A stretch of 64,000 nucleotides of DNA from Micromonospora pisi (GCF_003633685.1 NZ_RBKT01000001.1:2232001-2296000); one strand, 5' to 3'; shown: positions 15,554-24,077, counted from the first letter of the stretch. Notes: generated by a model from the sequence alone, not told the origin. Numbers and translations: made by a program.

Positions 15554-15587
15554 GGTGCCGGTACGGGTTGCCGCCCGTACCGGCACC
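15554..15587. terminator. strong hairpin between convergent genes
   Basis: A perfect 14-base stem (GGTGCCGGTACGGG and its complement) with a six-base loop lies between the 3' ends of the I36 gene and the NuoF-like gene. It can terminate transcription from both sides. Confidence 0.75.
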
Positions 15588-15601
15588 GCCGGCAACGGCC
15601 C

Positions 15602-17068
15602 CTACTTCGGACCGGTGAGGCGCAGCGCCAGCGCGGGGCACATCCGTACCGCCTTGCGGGCGCCCGCCTCCAGCCAGGTCGGCACGGGCGTGGGTGGAAA
15701 CGCCGGGAAGCCGTTGCCGTCGAGCCGGATGAACTCCGGTACGACGTGCGCGCAGAGCCCGTGCCCGTCGCAGCGGGACCAGTCCACCGAGAGCCGGGAG
15801 GAGACCGTCTCGGGGCTGGTCGGCAGCCCGAGCACTCCCTTGACCCGCCGGCCGCAGCCGTCCCGGGTCGCGTGTGCGGCCAGGTCCTCGGCGAAGACCT
15901 CCAACGCGGAGGTGGCGAACCGGGCGGTGCCGTCCGGGTGGCTGCACGCACCGCGCCCGCGTACCTCCCCGGCGGCGGCCCGTACCGTGTCGGCGGCGGT
16001 GGTGCCGGCCACGATCAGGTCGACCGAGCGGGCCAGGTCCGGCAGGCCGAGGCGGCACGGCCCACACTGGCCGGCGGACTCACCGGCGAGGTACTGCACC
16101 ACCTGGGCGACCTCACCGAGCGGGCAGGTGTCCTCGCCGAGCGGGATCATGATCCCGGCGCCGAGGGTGCCGTTGACCGCCGCGAAACCCTTGCGGGAGA
16201 TGAGGACCTTCGCCGCCGACTCGGCGCTGATCCACCGACCGTGGTAACCGCCGGTCAGCACGCCCGGCCCGTCGGGCACCTCGCAGAGTCGCAGGATGTC
16301 GGCGAGCGGCGTACCGGCGGGGCACTCCACCACCGCCGGCCGCTTGGCCGCGCCGGTGACGGTGAGCATGACGGTGCCGGGCTCGTCCTCGGTGCCGACC
16401 GCGGCGTACTCGTACGGTCCGAGCCGGGCACCGATCGCGATCTGGGCGTACGTCTCCGCGTTCGACAGCAGGGTCGGCATGCCGGCCACCCCTGAGTCGC
16501 TGGCGCGCTTCTTCACCCCGGGCGGGATGTGCGCCTCACCGTTGATTCCCTTGACCAGTGCCCCGCCCTCACCGGAGATGAACCGGTGCGGCACCGTGAC
16601 GATCCCGGTCGGCACCGGCATCTGCCGCTCGGCCAGGGCGGCGGCCAGCGACGCTTCGCCGATGCCGTCGTCGGCGACTCCGATCACGATCTCGTCCGCG
16701 TCCAGCGCGTACGCGACCATCGCCGCCCCGTCCAGGATCAGGTGCGGGGCGCGGGTGAGCAGCACCTTGTCCTTCCAACTCGCCGGTTCGCCCTCGGTGG
16801 CGTTGACCACCACCACCGGCGCCAGTGCCTGCCGGCGTGCCGAGTCGAGCACCGCCTGGACCTTGCGGGCGAACGGGAAGCCGGCGCCGCCCTTCCCCTT
16901 GAGCTGCATCCCCTCGGTGAGTTTGATCAGCCCGTCGATGGAGAGCCAGTCGACCTCGCCGTGCACCTCCTCGTGGGCGAGCAGGTCGAGTCGACCGAAC
17001 TCACTGAACCCGGCGGTGAGTCGCGCCGGGCCGAAGGTGGCGACCGGTGGAACGGTGGTCCGACTCAC
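15602..17068 (-). CDS. NuoF-like NADH/FMN oxidoreductase with C-terminal ferredoxin domain
   Basis: A 488-residue soluble electron-transfer protein built like complex I subunit NuoF plus a small ferredoxin. The FMN/NADH site is GKGGAGFP (residues 58-65) with ATEGEPASWKDK near 90. The NuoF iron-sulfur region reads ESAGQCGPCRLG near residue 330 with a later Cys near 372 (GACSHPDG); the first cysteine of the usual SCGxCxPC motif is Ala here. The C-terminal 55 residues hold three cysteines (CDGHGLC and CPALAL), as in 3Fe-4S ferredoxins. The ATG overlaps the stop of the ferric-reductase-like gene (ATGA), so they form one unit, probably passing NAD(P)H electrons to the membrane partner. Confidence 0.8.
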   Translation of the reverse strand: MSRTTVPPVATFGPARLTAGFSEFGRLDLLAHEEVHGEVDWLSIDGLIKLTEGMQLKGKGGAGFPFARKVQAVLDSARRQALAPVVVVNATEGEPASWKDKVLLTRAPHLILDGAAMVAYALDADEIVIGVADDGIGEASLAAALAERQMPVPTGIVTVPHRFISGEGGALVKGINGEAHIPPGVKKRASDSGVAGMPTLLSNAETYAQIAIGARLGPYEYAAVGTEDEPGTVMLTVTGAAKRPAVVECPAGTPLADILRLCEVPDGPGVLTGGYHGRWISAESAAKVLISRKGFAAVNGTLGAGIMIPLGEDTCPLGEVAQVVQYLAGESAGQCGPCRLGLPDLARSVDLIVAGTTAADTVRAAAGEVRGRGACSHPDGTARFATSALEVFAEDLAAHATRDGCGRRVKGVLGLPTSPETVSSRLSVDWSRCDGHGLCAHVVPEFIRLDGNGFPAFPPTPVPTWLEAGARKAVRMCPALALRLTGPK

Positions 17069-18591
17069 TTTGCCTCGCCTCGCAGTTCACGCCAGTACGC
17101 CTCGTCCACGCTGTCCCCCGATGCCTTCTTGCCACGCCGGCCGGAACGGCCCGATCCGGTGCCACCCTCGGTGCTGGCGGCACGCAGCGCCCGCCGGACG
17201 TCGAGGTTGACCAGGGTCGGGGTGTCGTCGACCACCGGTTCCGGCTCGGCCGAACCTCGACGCGGGCGGTAGTCCCGCTCATCGTCGTCGTCGGCCCGCC
17301 GCCGCGGGCGGTAGTCCAGGTCGGCGTCGTCGTCGGCCTGCCGGCGCGGCCGGTAGTCCAGGTCCACGTCGTCGTCGGCCCGTCGGCGCGGCCGGTAGTC
17401 CCGGTCCAGCTCCTCGTCGGCCGCCCCGCGCCGGGGCTGGTACTCCGCTTCGATTTCCGCGTCGAGGCTGCGGCGTGGCCGGTAGTCCCGTTCGGTTCCC
17501 CGGTCGTCGTCGAGGTAGTCCCGCTCCCGCTCGTCGCGGCGCCGGGTGGTCGGGGCGGTGCTGGTGTCGGTCCGCGCCGACCAGCGGCGACCGTACCGTG
17601 GGCTGTCGGTGGCCGGGTCCGCGCCGATGGTGCCGGGCTGTGGAACCTCGGGTACGACGAAGCGGCGCGACCTGCGCCCGGAGCTCTCGTCCGACCGGGC
17701 GGCGGTGTCGGTCCGGCTGCGCCGGGTGACGCCCTGCTCGGCTCGGCCCACCCGCAGGTTGCCCGCGTTCGCCGGCTCGGCCCAGCTGACCCGTACGTCG
17801 CTGCCCGGTGTCGCACCGGCGAGCACGGTGCGCGACTCGGCGCTGTCCCGCGCGGTCCTGCCGACCGGTTTGATCGAACCGGTGGTCTGCCCCTGGTCCT
17901 TGCGCTTGCGGCCGAGGCTGACCGAGAGCCGGACCAGCAGCGCGACCACCACCAGGAAGACGCAGAACAGATAGCTGAGGGTGACCCAGGCGGCGGGCGC
18001 CCGTCCGGCGTTGAGGCCGTGCGTCAGCGCGACCGGCCAGGACGCGTACGCGGTGCTGTGCAGCGCACGCCACATCCACGGCTTGCCGCGCCCGACGAAC
18101 CGGGCCCGGATCAGGCCGGTCCAGAGGGTGGAGACCATCAGGTACGCGGCGATGGTGCCGAGCCCGACGTAGAGCCCGCGCTGCGAGACGAACGGGATGA
18201 CGACGTCGGTCGCCCCGGCGCGTCCACTGGAGACCTTGGTGAGGATGTGCAGGGCGAGCGTGCTCACCGCGATGATCCCGGTGGTCCGGTGCGCGGACTG
18301 GAGCAGCACCCGGTGCCGGGCCAGCAGCACCAGGCGGTCGGTGGCGAGTACGCCGGCCATCACCGTGATGCTCAGCGAGACCAGGGCGACGACGCCGGCG
18401 TAGAACTCCAGGTAGACGTAGCTGTAGACGTAGAAGACCTGGCCAGCGGTGGTGAGCATGGCCAGAGCCCAGAAGGCGGCCAGCGCGGAGGCGCCGAGGA
18501 CGGCCATCGCGCCCTTGGACCGTGTCGGGCCACCCCGGGTGGTGACGGTCCGGGCAATGGCGGGTTGCTGGATCTGCTGTGTCCGAGCCAT
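17065..18591 (-). CDS. ferric-reductase-like transmembrane protein with DYRPRR repeat tail
   Basis: A 508-residue protein. Residues about 30-225 form a six-helix ferric-reductase-like membrane domain with two histidine pairs (HRTTGIIAVSTLALH and HSTAYASWPVALTH) fit to bind two hemes. The rest is a hydrophilic tail holding tandem copies of a 14-residue DYRPRRxADDDxDL unit (DNA 17270-17480), rich in alternating Arg and Asp. It probably moves electrons across the membrane, fed by the NuoF-like protein encoded by the next, overlapping gene. GAGGAG three bases before ATG 18591 sets the start. The repeat tail is unusual for this family and its length may vary between strains. Confidence 0.8.
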   Translation of the reverse strand: MARTQQIQQPAIARTVTTRGGPTRSKGAMAVLGASALAAFWALAMLTTAGQVFYVYSYVYLEFYAGVVALVSLSITVMAGVLATDRLVLLARHRVLLQSAHRTTGIIAVSTLALHILTKVSSGRAGATDVVIPFVSQRGLYVGLGTIAAYLMVSTLWTGLIRARFVGRGKPWMWRALHSTAYASWPVALTHGLNAGRAPAAWVTLSYLFCVFLVVVALLVRLSVSLGRKRKDQGQTTGSIKPVGRTARDSAESRTVLAGATPGSDVRVSWAEPANAGNLRVGRAEQGVTRRSRTDTAARSDESSGRRSRRFVVPEVPQPGTIGADPATDSPRYGRRWSARTDTSTAPTTRRRDERERDYLDDDRGTERDYRPRRSLDAEIEAEYQPRRGAADEELDRDYRPRRRADDDVDLDYRPRRQADDDADLDYRPRRRADDDDERDYRPRRGSAEPEPVVDDTPTLVNLDVRRALRAASTEGGTGSGRSGRRGKKASGDSVDEAYWRELRGEAK

Positions 18592-18760
18592 ACGCTCCTC
18601 GATCTCCCACCCAAGCTCTTCCGCCACGTTGTACGTAGGAGCGGAACGAGCGGATGAGTGGCTGACGCGATTTCTTTTCACGATCGACTGCCGGTCGGAA
18701 TCCGACCTGGCCTCCGGTCACCGAACGACGAGAACTACCCAATGGGGCGACTTCACCACG

Positions 18761-18766
18761 TACAGT
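18761..18766 (+). promoter_or_regulatory. TACAGT -10 element for leaderless L,D-transpeptidase gene
   Basis: TACAGT (TAnnnT consensus) lies exactly six bases before the GTG at 18773, which has no Shine-Dalgarno sequence. The spacing puts transcription start at or within one base of the start codon. Confidence 0.5.
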
Positions 18767-18772
18767 GAATCT

Positions 18773-19735
18773 GTGCCTTTTGTCCCTTCGGACCCACCGG
18801 CTCCGACCCGGACGCGCGCGCGTCTGCTGCTCACCGGTGGCCTCCTCGCGCTGCTCGGCGGCACGGTCGCGCTGGCCCTGGTGATCACCTCGGCCATCGG
18901 TCCCGACCGGGCCGGTCCGCCTTCGGCAACACCGACCTCGACGCCGACACCAGCACCAAGTGACTCGGTCGACCCGGCGGACACGGCGCCGGCGACCGTC
19001 GAGCCATCGATGCCCGCGATACCGCCGCCGGCAAACCTACCAGTGGTGGACTATGCGGCGGCACCCGGCGGTTTTCCCGCCGACCCGGATCCAATGTCGA
19101 CGGTACGGCTCCGCGAAGGGCTCCATCCCACCGCGAAAGTCGGTGCGTACGACGCCCCCGGCGGCAAGCCGCGCGCCTTCCTCACGCCGAACCTGGCCGG
19201 AGTGCCGCTGACCGTACCGATCGTCGAGCGGAGATCCGGTTGGGCGGGCGTGCTGCTCCCCTCGGCGAACCGCACCCTGGCCTGGGTCCCGCCGGGCAAC
19301 TGGGAAACCGTGGCGCTGCGGGACCAACTCGTGGTGGAACGGAAGACCTTCCGGCTGACCTGGTTCCGTGACGACAAACCGGTGCAGACCTGGCGGGCCA
19401 CTCTCGGCACCTGGGAGACCCCGACGCCGCTCGGCCGTACCTTTGTCCTCGGCCGCTCCACCCTGGTCGGCAAGGTCTACGCGAACACCGACGTGTTTGC
19501 CCTCGGCGCGGTGCCGGACGACCCGGACGCGGTGCCGGCCGGCCTGCGCGGTGCCCACATCGGACTGCACACCTGGTACAACGACGACACGTTGGGCAAG
19601 AACGTCACCGACGGCTGCATCCGGATCACCAAGAGCGGCCAGCGCAAACTTCTCGAAGAGATCATCCCCGGCACCAGCCTGGTCGTGGTCGACAAGCTTC
19701 CGGCAGCCACGCCGGGTCCGCTCACCGGGGGCTGA
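18773..19735 (+). CDS. L,D-transpeptidase (YkuD domain), membrane-anchored
   Basis: A 320-residue envelope enzyme. An N-terminal membrane anchor (about residues 16-40), a Pro/Thr-rich spacer, a small beta domain that reads like a wall-binding or SH3-like module (about 95-180) and a C-terminal YkuD domain are seen. The catalytic segment is HIGLHTWYN ... VTDGCIRI; the nucleophile Cys is present, but the usual SHGC is TDGC, so the histidine before GC is replaced by Asp. L,D-transpeptidases make 3-3 peptidoglycan cross-links. The gene seems leaderless. Confidence 0.8.
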   Translation: MPFVPSDPPAPTRTRARLLLTGGLLALLGGTVALALVITSAIGPDRAGPPSATPTSTPTPAPSDSVDPADTAPATVEPSMPAIPPPANLPVVDYAAAPGGFPADPDPMSTVRLREGLHPTAKVGAYDAPGGKPRAFLTPNLAGVPLTVPIVERRSGWAGVLLPSANRTLAWVPPGNWETVALRDQLVVERKTFRLTWFRDDKPVQTWRATLGTWETPTPLGRTFVLGRSTLVGKVYANTDVFALGAVPDDPDAVPAGLRGAHIGLHTWYNDDTLGKNVTDGCIRITKSGQRKLLEEIIPGTSLVVVDKLPAATPGPLTGG

Positions 19736-19759
19736 TCCCTTCTGCGGCAGAGTGGCGCG

Positions 19760-20395
19760 ATGGATGCCGCCACCGGGCCGTGGGCACTGACCGATCTCGG
19801 CTTCACCGTCACCTTCACCCTCGGCCTGACCGCCGAGGAGATACTCGCCTGTTACGGGGCCGACCCCGCTGAGGCGGAGCTGCTCACCCGGCAGGAGGCG
19901 GCGACGACGTGGCCGGGCGGCGACCTGCTCCGTGTCGGGCCGCTGGGCGACTGGGGATTCTGCTTCGAAGAGGTCGGCTACCAGGGCAGCCGCCCCGAGG
20001 TCCGCACCCGGTTGTCGGCCCACACCGAGGTCTTCTCGCTCTACGACATGTCCGGCATGTGTACGTTCAAGCATGTCCGGGACGGGCAAACCGTGGAGTC
20101 GTTCGAGCCCGGCTTCAGCTACTCGGTCCGCGTCGACCAGCCGCACACGTACTGGACCAGGACCGAACAGATCGCCAACGAGCGGGGCCTACGGCACAGC
20201 CGCGCCGCGCTGGAGGCGATCGAGGAGCACATCGGCGCACGACTGCACAAGGGGTTGCTGGAGGGGCCGCTACTCACCGCGTACCTGACGACTCCGCTGC
20301 CGGCCGTACCGCCACGCCCAGCCCAGCGCAAACCACCGGGCCGTCTGCTCGGCAGTCTCGACCCCACCACCGGCGCCTACACCCCGGCCCCTTGA
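19760..20395 (+). CDS. DUF6461 family protein
   Basis: A 211-residue soluble protein matching the pattern of DUF6461: an N-terminal LGFTVTFTLGLTAEEILACYGAD block, the TRQEAATTW segment, a central GDWGFCFEE strand and a C-terminal Pro-rich tail. These proteins are common in Streptomyces and Micromonospora, often in several copies, and are without known function. It follows the L,D-transpeptidase gene after 24 bases but has only a weak binding site (GGCAGAG), so it may be translated poorly or be part of the same transcript. Confidence 0.65.
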   Translation: MDAATGPWALTDLGFTVTFTLGLTAEEILACYGADPAEAELLTRQEAATTWPGGDLLRVGPLGDWGFCFEEVGYQGSRPEVRTRLSAHTEVFSLYDMSGMCTFKHVRDGQTVESFEPGFSYSVRVDQPHTYWTRTEQIANERGLRHSRAALEAIEEHIGARLHKGLLEGPLLTAYLTTPLPAVPPRPAQRKPPGRLLGSLDPTTGAYTPAP

Positions 20396-20396
20396 T

Positions 20397-20458
20397 GATC
20401 CGAGATCTTGGAAGCAGAGCGTCGTGGGAGCGGCGGTAAGTCTCCAAGATCTCGGATC
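20397..20458. terminator. bidirectional terminator, 16-base inverted repeat
   Basis: Perfect arms GATCCGAGATCTTGGA (20397-20412) and complement (20443-20458) with a 30-base loop lie between the convergent DUF6461 gene and the 186-residue protein gene. The long loop also allows a dispersed-repeat origin. Confidence 0.6.
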
Positions 20459-20470
20459 TTGCCGAGCGGG

Positions 20471-21031
20471 TTAACGATGGCCGGCTTCGATTCGGCGTTC
20501 GACCCGGTCCAGGTAGTCCCACCACCGGTCGTCGGCGCTGCGGTGGACGGAGAGCAGGTGTCCCGCCACGACGAACGCCATCAGGATGGTGTCCTCCGGG
20601 GGCAGTGTCCGCATGGCGTACGGCACCTCGGCGGTGGTCTCGGTGAGGAAGGTGAACACCTGCTCCGGGGTGAGTTGTGCCCAGCTCTCCACTGCGGCGA
20701 TGTCGTCGGCGAGTATCCGCAGCTCGGGCTCGTTCGGCTCGCCCCGGTGGGCGTCCCAGAGGACCCGGACGACGACCCGGAGCGCGATGTCGACGGCTTT
20801 GGACGCCTTCTCGTCGTCCACGAGTTCAGCCAGTGCTTTGGTCAGCTTCGCCGGGTCACGCACCACCGCCGCGTAGATCGTGTTCCGCACCAGTGGCTCG
20901 ATCCGCCGGCTGATCCGCACGCCGCGCCGACGCCGCCGCTGCCGTTCCTGCATCCACTGCCAGAACAGCAGGCCGGACAGCACCCACAGCGCCACCTGGA
21001 CGACAACCTCGGCCACGTCCAGGATCACCAT
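20471..21031 (-). CDS. uncharacterised single-pass membrane protein
   Basis: A 186-residue protein with one N-terminal membrane helix (about residues 3-24, VAEVVVQVALWVLSGLLFW), a basic patch (QRRRRRGVRISRR) and a helical soluble domain (LRVVVRVLWDAHRGEPNEPELRILADDIAAV ...). The ATG at 21031 overlaps the TGA of the upstream 118-residue gene (ATGGTGA), so the pair is translationally coupled. No family is recognised. The DUF5753/DUF397 regulator pair lies divergently 350 bases upstream of the operon. Confidence 0.65.
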   Translation of the reverse strand: MVILDVAEVVVQVALWVLSGLLFWQWMQERQRRRRRGVRISRRIEPLVRNTIYAAVVRDPAKLTKALAELVDDEKASKAVDIALRVVVRVLWDAHRGEPNEPELRILADDIAAVESWAQLTPEQVFTFLTETTAEVPYAMRTLPPEDTILMAFVVAGHLLSVHRSADDRWWDYLDRVERRIEAGHR

Positions 21032-21381
21032 TCGACACCGGCCGAGTCGCAGGGTCCGTGGTGGTCGGCCCGCCGTCCGCACCGCTGGCGTCCGGGCAGG
21101 ATCATGTTGCAGAAGACCCAGTGTCGTACGTTCTGGTTGTCCTCCTGGGAGACGTGCGTGGCGCCGACGTCGAGTTGGGGCAGGAAGGCGAGCGACCGGG
21201 CGACCGCGCAGGCCATGTTGAGCGCACCCGTCAGGTCGAGCGCCGCCACCGACAGGTGGATCACGTAGAGGTCGGGTTCACGCTCAGGGCCGGCGACCGC
21301 CTCGACGGCGTCCCGGGGAAGCGGCGCGAACACCGCCCTATTGATCATTTGCCACCGTTGTTCCGGTGGTTGGTTGTCCAT
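21025..21381 (-). CDS. uncharacterised small protein with Cys/His-rich C-terminus
   Basis: A 118-residue soluble protein. The N-terminal part is an alpha-beta segment (LYVIHLSVAALDLTGALNMACAVARSL); the C-terminus holds C-x9-C-x8-C with two adjacent histidines (CGRRADHHGPC near residues 101-111), a likely small metal site. GAGGGAG precedes ATG 21381. It leads an operon with the membrane protein. The divergent DUF5753 regulator may control it, but no shared operator is evident. Confidence 0.65.
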   Translation of the reverse strand: MDNQPPEQRWQMINRAVFAPLPRDAVEAVAGPEREPDLYVIHLSVAALDLTGALNMACAVARSLAFLPQLDVGATHVSQEDNQNVRHWVFCNMILPGRQRCGRRADHHGPCDSAGVEW

Positions 21382-21727
21382 TCGAGGCTCCCTCTCGCCA
21401 TCGTCACTCGTCGCTCAGCACGTGGAAGTTTCACCGACCGGCGTCGCGGGCCGGCGTCGAAATTCATTCGGGTACGGGGTCGCGATCACCAATGCGCCCG
21501 TGATAGACACTTAGGCAAGTCGGTTAAGGACTCATCACTCCTTCAGAGGCCCGGCGAGGATCGGTAGGCGACTGCCCATCGCAAAGCCCACCCTCGCCAC
21601 CTTTCTCGGCTCGTGGCACAGCCGCGGTCACCGGTAACGAGCGTGCACCCGTGGGAAAAGCAGCGGACCGGTAACCACCATCACCTCCTCCAGCGCTCAG
21701 ATTTCCAGCGCCGTCGAGGGGGGAGCA
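21382..21727. other. intergenic region between divergent genes, no gene seen
   Basis: About 345 bases. Frames in it have unlikely composition. The segment 21420-21540 is less GC-rich than the surroundings (GAAATTCATTCGGG, GTGATAGACACTTAGG) and probably holds the promoters for the divergent operons. Confidence 0.3.
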
Positions 21728-22633
21728 ATGGTTCCCAACCCGCTCATTCCAAGAAAGGTGTACGCAACCGTGCCCCACAAACCCTTCATCCGAACCCTGC
21801 GCTCGCAATGGCTCGGCCTACGTCTACGAGAGATCCGCGAGGAGCGAGAGCTTTCCCTGGCGATGGTCGCCGAGTACCTGAACCGGGACCGCTCCGCGCT
21901 CGGTCGCTACGAGCGGGCCGAGTGGCCGATCCAGCGGCACGACATGCAGGCACTGCTCGACATCTACGGCTTCCACAAGGCCGTCGAGCGCGACCAGATG
22001 CTCAACCTGACCGACGAGATCTGGCGTACGGGCCGTTGGGTCGACAGCGACCGTGACTCGCCCGACGCATCCTTCCTCAACATCCCGTGGCTGGAGTCGC
22101 GTGCGGCGCAGATCTGCTCGTACCACGCCTCGCTGATCCCGGGCCTCTTCCAGCTACCCGAGTACGCCGAGCAGGTGATCCGCTGTGTCGAGGGACCGGA
22201 GGTGGCTGAGGCAACCGTCGGCCGCGCCATCGCCTTGCGAATGGATCGCCAGAAGCTGCTCGACGAGCCGGGCAAGACCACTTTTGAAACGATCATCGAC
22301 GAGTCGGCGCTACGTCGACAAATCGGCGGACCGGCACTGCTCCGGGCGCAACTCGCCCACGTCAGCAAGATCGCCCAGCGACCGCACGTCGAAATCCGAG
22401 TGCTGCCCGCCCGGGTCTGGCTCCATCCCGGCATCGACGGGTCGTTCTGGCTCTTCCGGATGCCATCGCCCTACCCGGCCGTGGCCTACCAGGAAAACCT
22501 GAGCGGGCAGATGTACGTCGAAGCGCCGAAGTCCGACCGGTTTCTCCGCGCGTACGATCGCATGCGGGAGGCCGCACTCAGCCCCAGCGAGTCGGCCACG
22601 CTGATCGCGAGCATCGGGGAGGAACTGTCATGA
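21728..22633 (+). CDS. helix-turn-helix DUF5753 transcriptional regulator
   Basis: A 301-residue protein with an Xre-type helix-turn-helix (residues 26-75, LGLRLREIREERELSLAMVAEYL) and a DUF5753 domain (about 110-295) containing the conserved tail with IRVLP, FWLFRMP and VAYQENLSG segments. Such regulators are typical of actinomycete development and antibiotic control and nearly always pair with a DUF397 protein, as here (ATGA overlap at 22630). A strong GGGGGGAG site sets ATG 21728. In BldB/WhiJ-type pairs the small protein is thought to modulate the regulator. Confidence 0.9.
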   Translation: MVPNPLIPRKVYATVPHKPFIRTLRSQWLGLRLREIREERELSLAMVAEYLNRDRSALGRYERAEWPIQRHDMQALLDIYGFHKAVERDQMLNLTDEIWRTGRWVDSDRDSPDASFLNIPWLESRAAQICSYHASLIPGLFQLPEYAEQVIRCVEGPEVAEATVGRAIALRMDRQKLLDEPGKTTFETIIDESALRRQIGGPALLRAQLAHVSKIAQRPHVEIRVLPARVWLHPGIDGSFWLFRMPSPYPAVAYQENLSGQMYVEAPKSDRFLRAYDRMREAALSPSESATLIASIGEELS

Positions 22634-22842
22634 GCGAGACCTTGCCGGCGGTGGCCTGGCACATCAGTACCCGCAGCGCCGACAGCGGCGCCAACTGCGT
22701 CGAGGCGGGTCCGCTGGCCGACGGATCGGGCCGGGTGGCCGTACGCCACAGCAAGACCCCCGAGGCCGCGACGATCGTCTACACCCGCGACGAGTGGGAC
22801 GCATTCGTGGCCGGTGTCAAGGATGGCGAGTTCGACTTCTAA
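22630..22842 (+). CDS. DUF397 domain protein
   Basis: A 70-residue protein with the complete DUF397 signature: an N-terminal W-x-S/T-R-S block (WHISTRSADSGANCVE), VAVRHSKTPE and the C-terminal EWDAFVAGVKDGEFDF. Members pair with DUF5753 regulators such as WhiJ-like proteins. The ATG overlaps the stop of its partner by four bases. A strong terminator follows directly after the stop codon. Confidence 0.9.
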   Translation: MSETLPAVAWHISTRSADSGANCVEAGPLADGSGRVAVRHSKTPEAATIVYTRDEWDAFVAGVKDGEFDF

Positions 22843-22901
22843 TGCAACTGCCGAGGGGTCTGGTCGAGCACACAGGCTCACCAGACCCCTCGAAAGTTGC
22901 A
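22843..22901. terminator. bidirectional terminator with two-part stem
   Basis: Perfect 12-base arms GAGGGGTCTGGT (22853-22864) and complement (22880-22891), flanked by outer arms TGCAACT and AGTTGCA. It begins one base after the DUF397 stop and ends just before the 3' end of the convergent monooxygenase gene. Confidence 0.8.
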
Positions 22902-22907
22902 GCGCAG

Positions 22908-24026
22908 TCAGGATGGCTGGACTTGGTCGAAGACGGCGAGGGCTTCGGCGGGGTCCGGGCTGACGAGGCGTTCCAAACCGGCCGCCGTAATCTTCGCCCA
23001 CCTGCCGGCTCGTGCCCACATCTGTTCCTCGAAGGCGCGGACGGCCTCGTCCAGATCTCCGGGGCCGGTGGCGATGGAGTCGGCGAGTTCGGCGCCTTCC
23101 AACATCGCGAGGTTCGCGCCCACCCCCAATGGGGGCATCAGATGGGCGGCGTCGCCCAGTAGCGTCACCCCGACGACGTGGGTCCAGGTGTGGGACACGG
23201 GCAGGACGTAGATGGGGCGGTGGACGAAAGCGGTGCCGTGGCGGAGGAGGTCGAGGACGGGAGCGGCCCAGCCGGGGAACAGAGCCAGAAGGCGCGATCG
23301 CACGGCCTCGACGTCGGCCAGGTCCAGGTTCGTGTGCCAGTCCAGCGGCGCGCGGAACTTGGCATTCACCTTGACGTGACCGCCGCTGTTGCGCTGGGCG
23401 ACGAGAGATCGGTTCACGCCGTACACGGCCACCGAACCGTCGCCGATCAACCGGGCAAGGTCAGGGTGGCGGATGTCGACGTCGTCGAGAGAGGTCTCGA
23501 CCGAGGTGACGCCGGTGTAGTGCGGCGTCACCGACGAGACCGCCGGGCGGATCCGGGACCAGGCGCCGTCCGCGCCGACCACCAGGTCGAACGTCTCCTG
23601 TCGCCCGTCGGCGAAATGGACCAGTACGCCATCTCGGGTCCCCGGCACCACCTGCGTCACGCCCCGCCCCCACTGGACGTCGAGAGGACCGAGCAGCAAG
23701 TCACGCAGTTGCCCGCGATCGATCTCGGGATTGGCCCGCTCATCTGGACCAGGTCGCCAGTCGCGCAGGACGGTCCCGTCCGCGTCCAGGATGCGCATGG
23801 CCTGCCCCTCGGGACGAGACAGCGCCTGGAACTCCGCCAGCAGCCCCGCCTTGTCCAACGCGAGCTGGCCCAGCCCTTCGTGCAGGTCCAGCGTGCCGCC
23901 CGGGGGACGGGCGTCGGGGCCGGGATCGCGTTCAAGGACGGCGACGGGGTAGCCGTGGCGGTGCAGGACACGGGCGAAGGTAAGCCCTGCGGGGCCGCCC
24001 CCGACCACAGCAATACGATGTCTCAT
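22908..24026 (-). CDS. TetX-like FAD-dependent monooxygenase
   Basis: A 372-residue class A flavoprotein monooxygenase. It shows the Rossmann FAD site GGGPAG (residues 8-13) with ERD at the end of beta-2, an Arg-rich R-G-Q-L segment near 103, DLVVGADGAWSRIRP (about 148-162) and the second FAD motif GDAAHLMPPLGVGANLAM near 300. Length and the GDAAH...GxGAN...LEGAELA layout fit the TetX/anhydrotetracycline-oxygenase branch. It probably hydroxylates an aromatic polyketide or a drug. The divergent TetR-type gene has a Tet-repressor-like C-terminal domain, supporting a drug-inducible detoxification pair. The substrate is unproven. A TACAGT -10 element eight bases before the ATG suggests a leaderless mRNA. 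Confidence 0.8.
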   Translation of the reverse strand: MRHRIAVVGGGPAGLTFARVLHRHGYPVAVLERDPGPDARPPGGTLDLHEGLGQLALDKAGLLAEFQALSRPEGQAMRILDADGTVLRDWRPGPDERANPEIDRGQLRDLLLGPLDVQWGRGVTQVVPGTRDGVLVHFADGRQETFDLVVGADGAWSRIRPAVSSVTPHYTGVTSVETSLDDVDIRHPDLARLIGDGSVAVYGVNRSLVAQRNSGGHVKVNAKFRAPLDWHTNLDLADVEAVRSRLLALFPGWAAPVLDLLRHGTAFVHRPIYVLPVSHTWTHVVGVTLLGDAAHLMPPLGVGANLAMLEGAELADSIATGPGDLDEAVRAFEEQMWARAGRWAKITAAGLERLVSPDPAEALAVFDQVQPS

Positions 24027-24030
24027 GGCG

Positions 24031-24041
24031 ATACACTGTAT
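24031..24041. promoter_or_regulatory. palindrome ATACA-C-TGTAT in the divergent promoter
   Basis: Perfect 5-1-5 palindrome that overlaps the predicted -10 element of the monooxygenase gene (TACAGT on the minus strand). This is where a TetR-type repressor would block transcription. Confidence 0.55.
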
Positions 24042-24049
24042 TCCCTCTA

Positions 24050-24059
24050 CGATGCATCG
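24050..24059. promoter_or_regulatory. palindrome CGATGCATCG
   Basis: Perfect ten-base palindrome 8 bases from the ATACACTGTAT site and 18 bases before the TetR-type start codon. It could be a second operator or part of an autoregulation site. Confidence 0.45.
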
Positions 24060-24077
24060 CAACAGCACGGAGTGACC

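Noticed and set aside
21524-21808. 94-codon minus-strand frame in the intergenic region
   Set aside because: Crosses the start of the DUF5753 gene and has unlikely composition.
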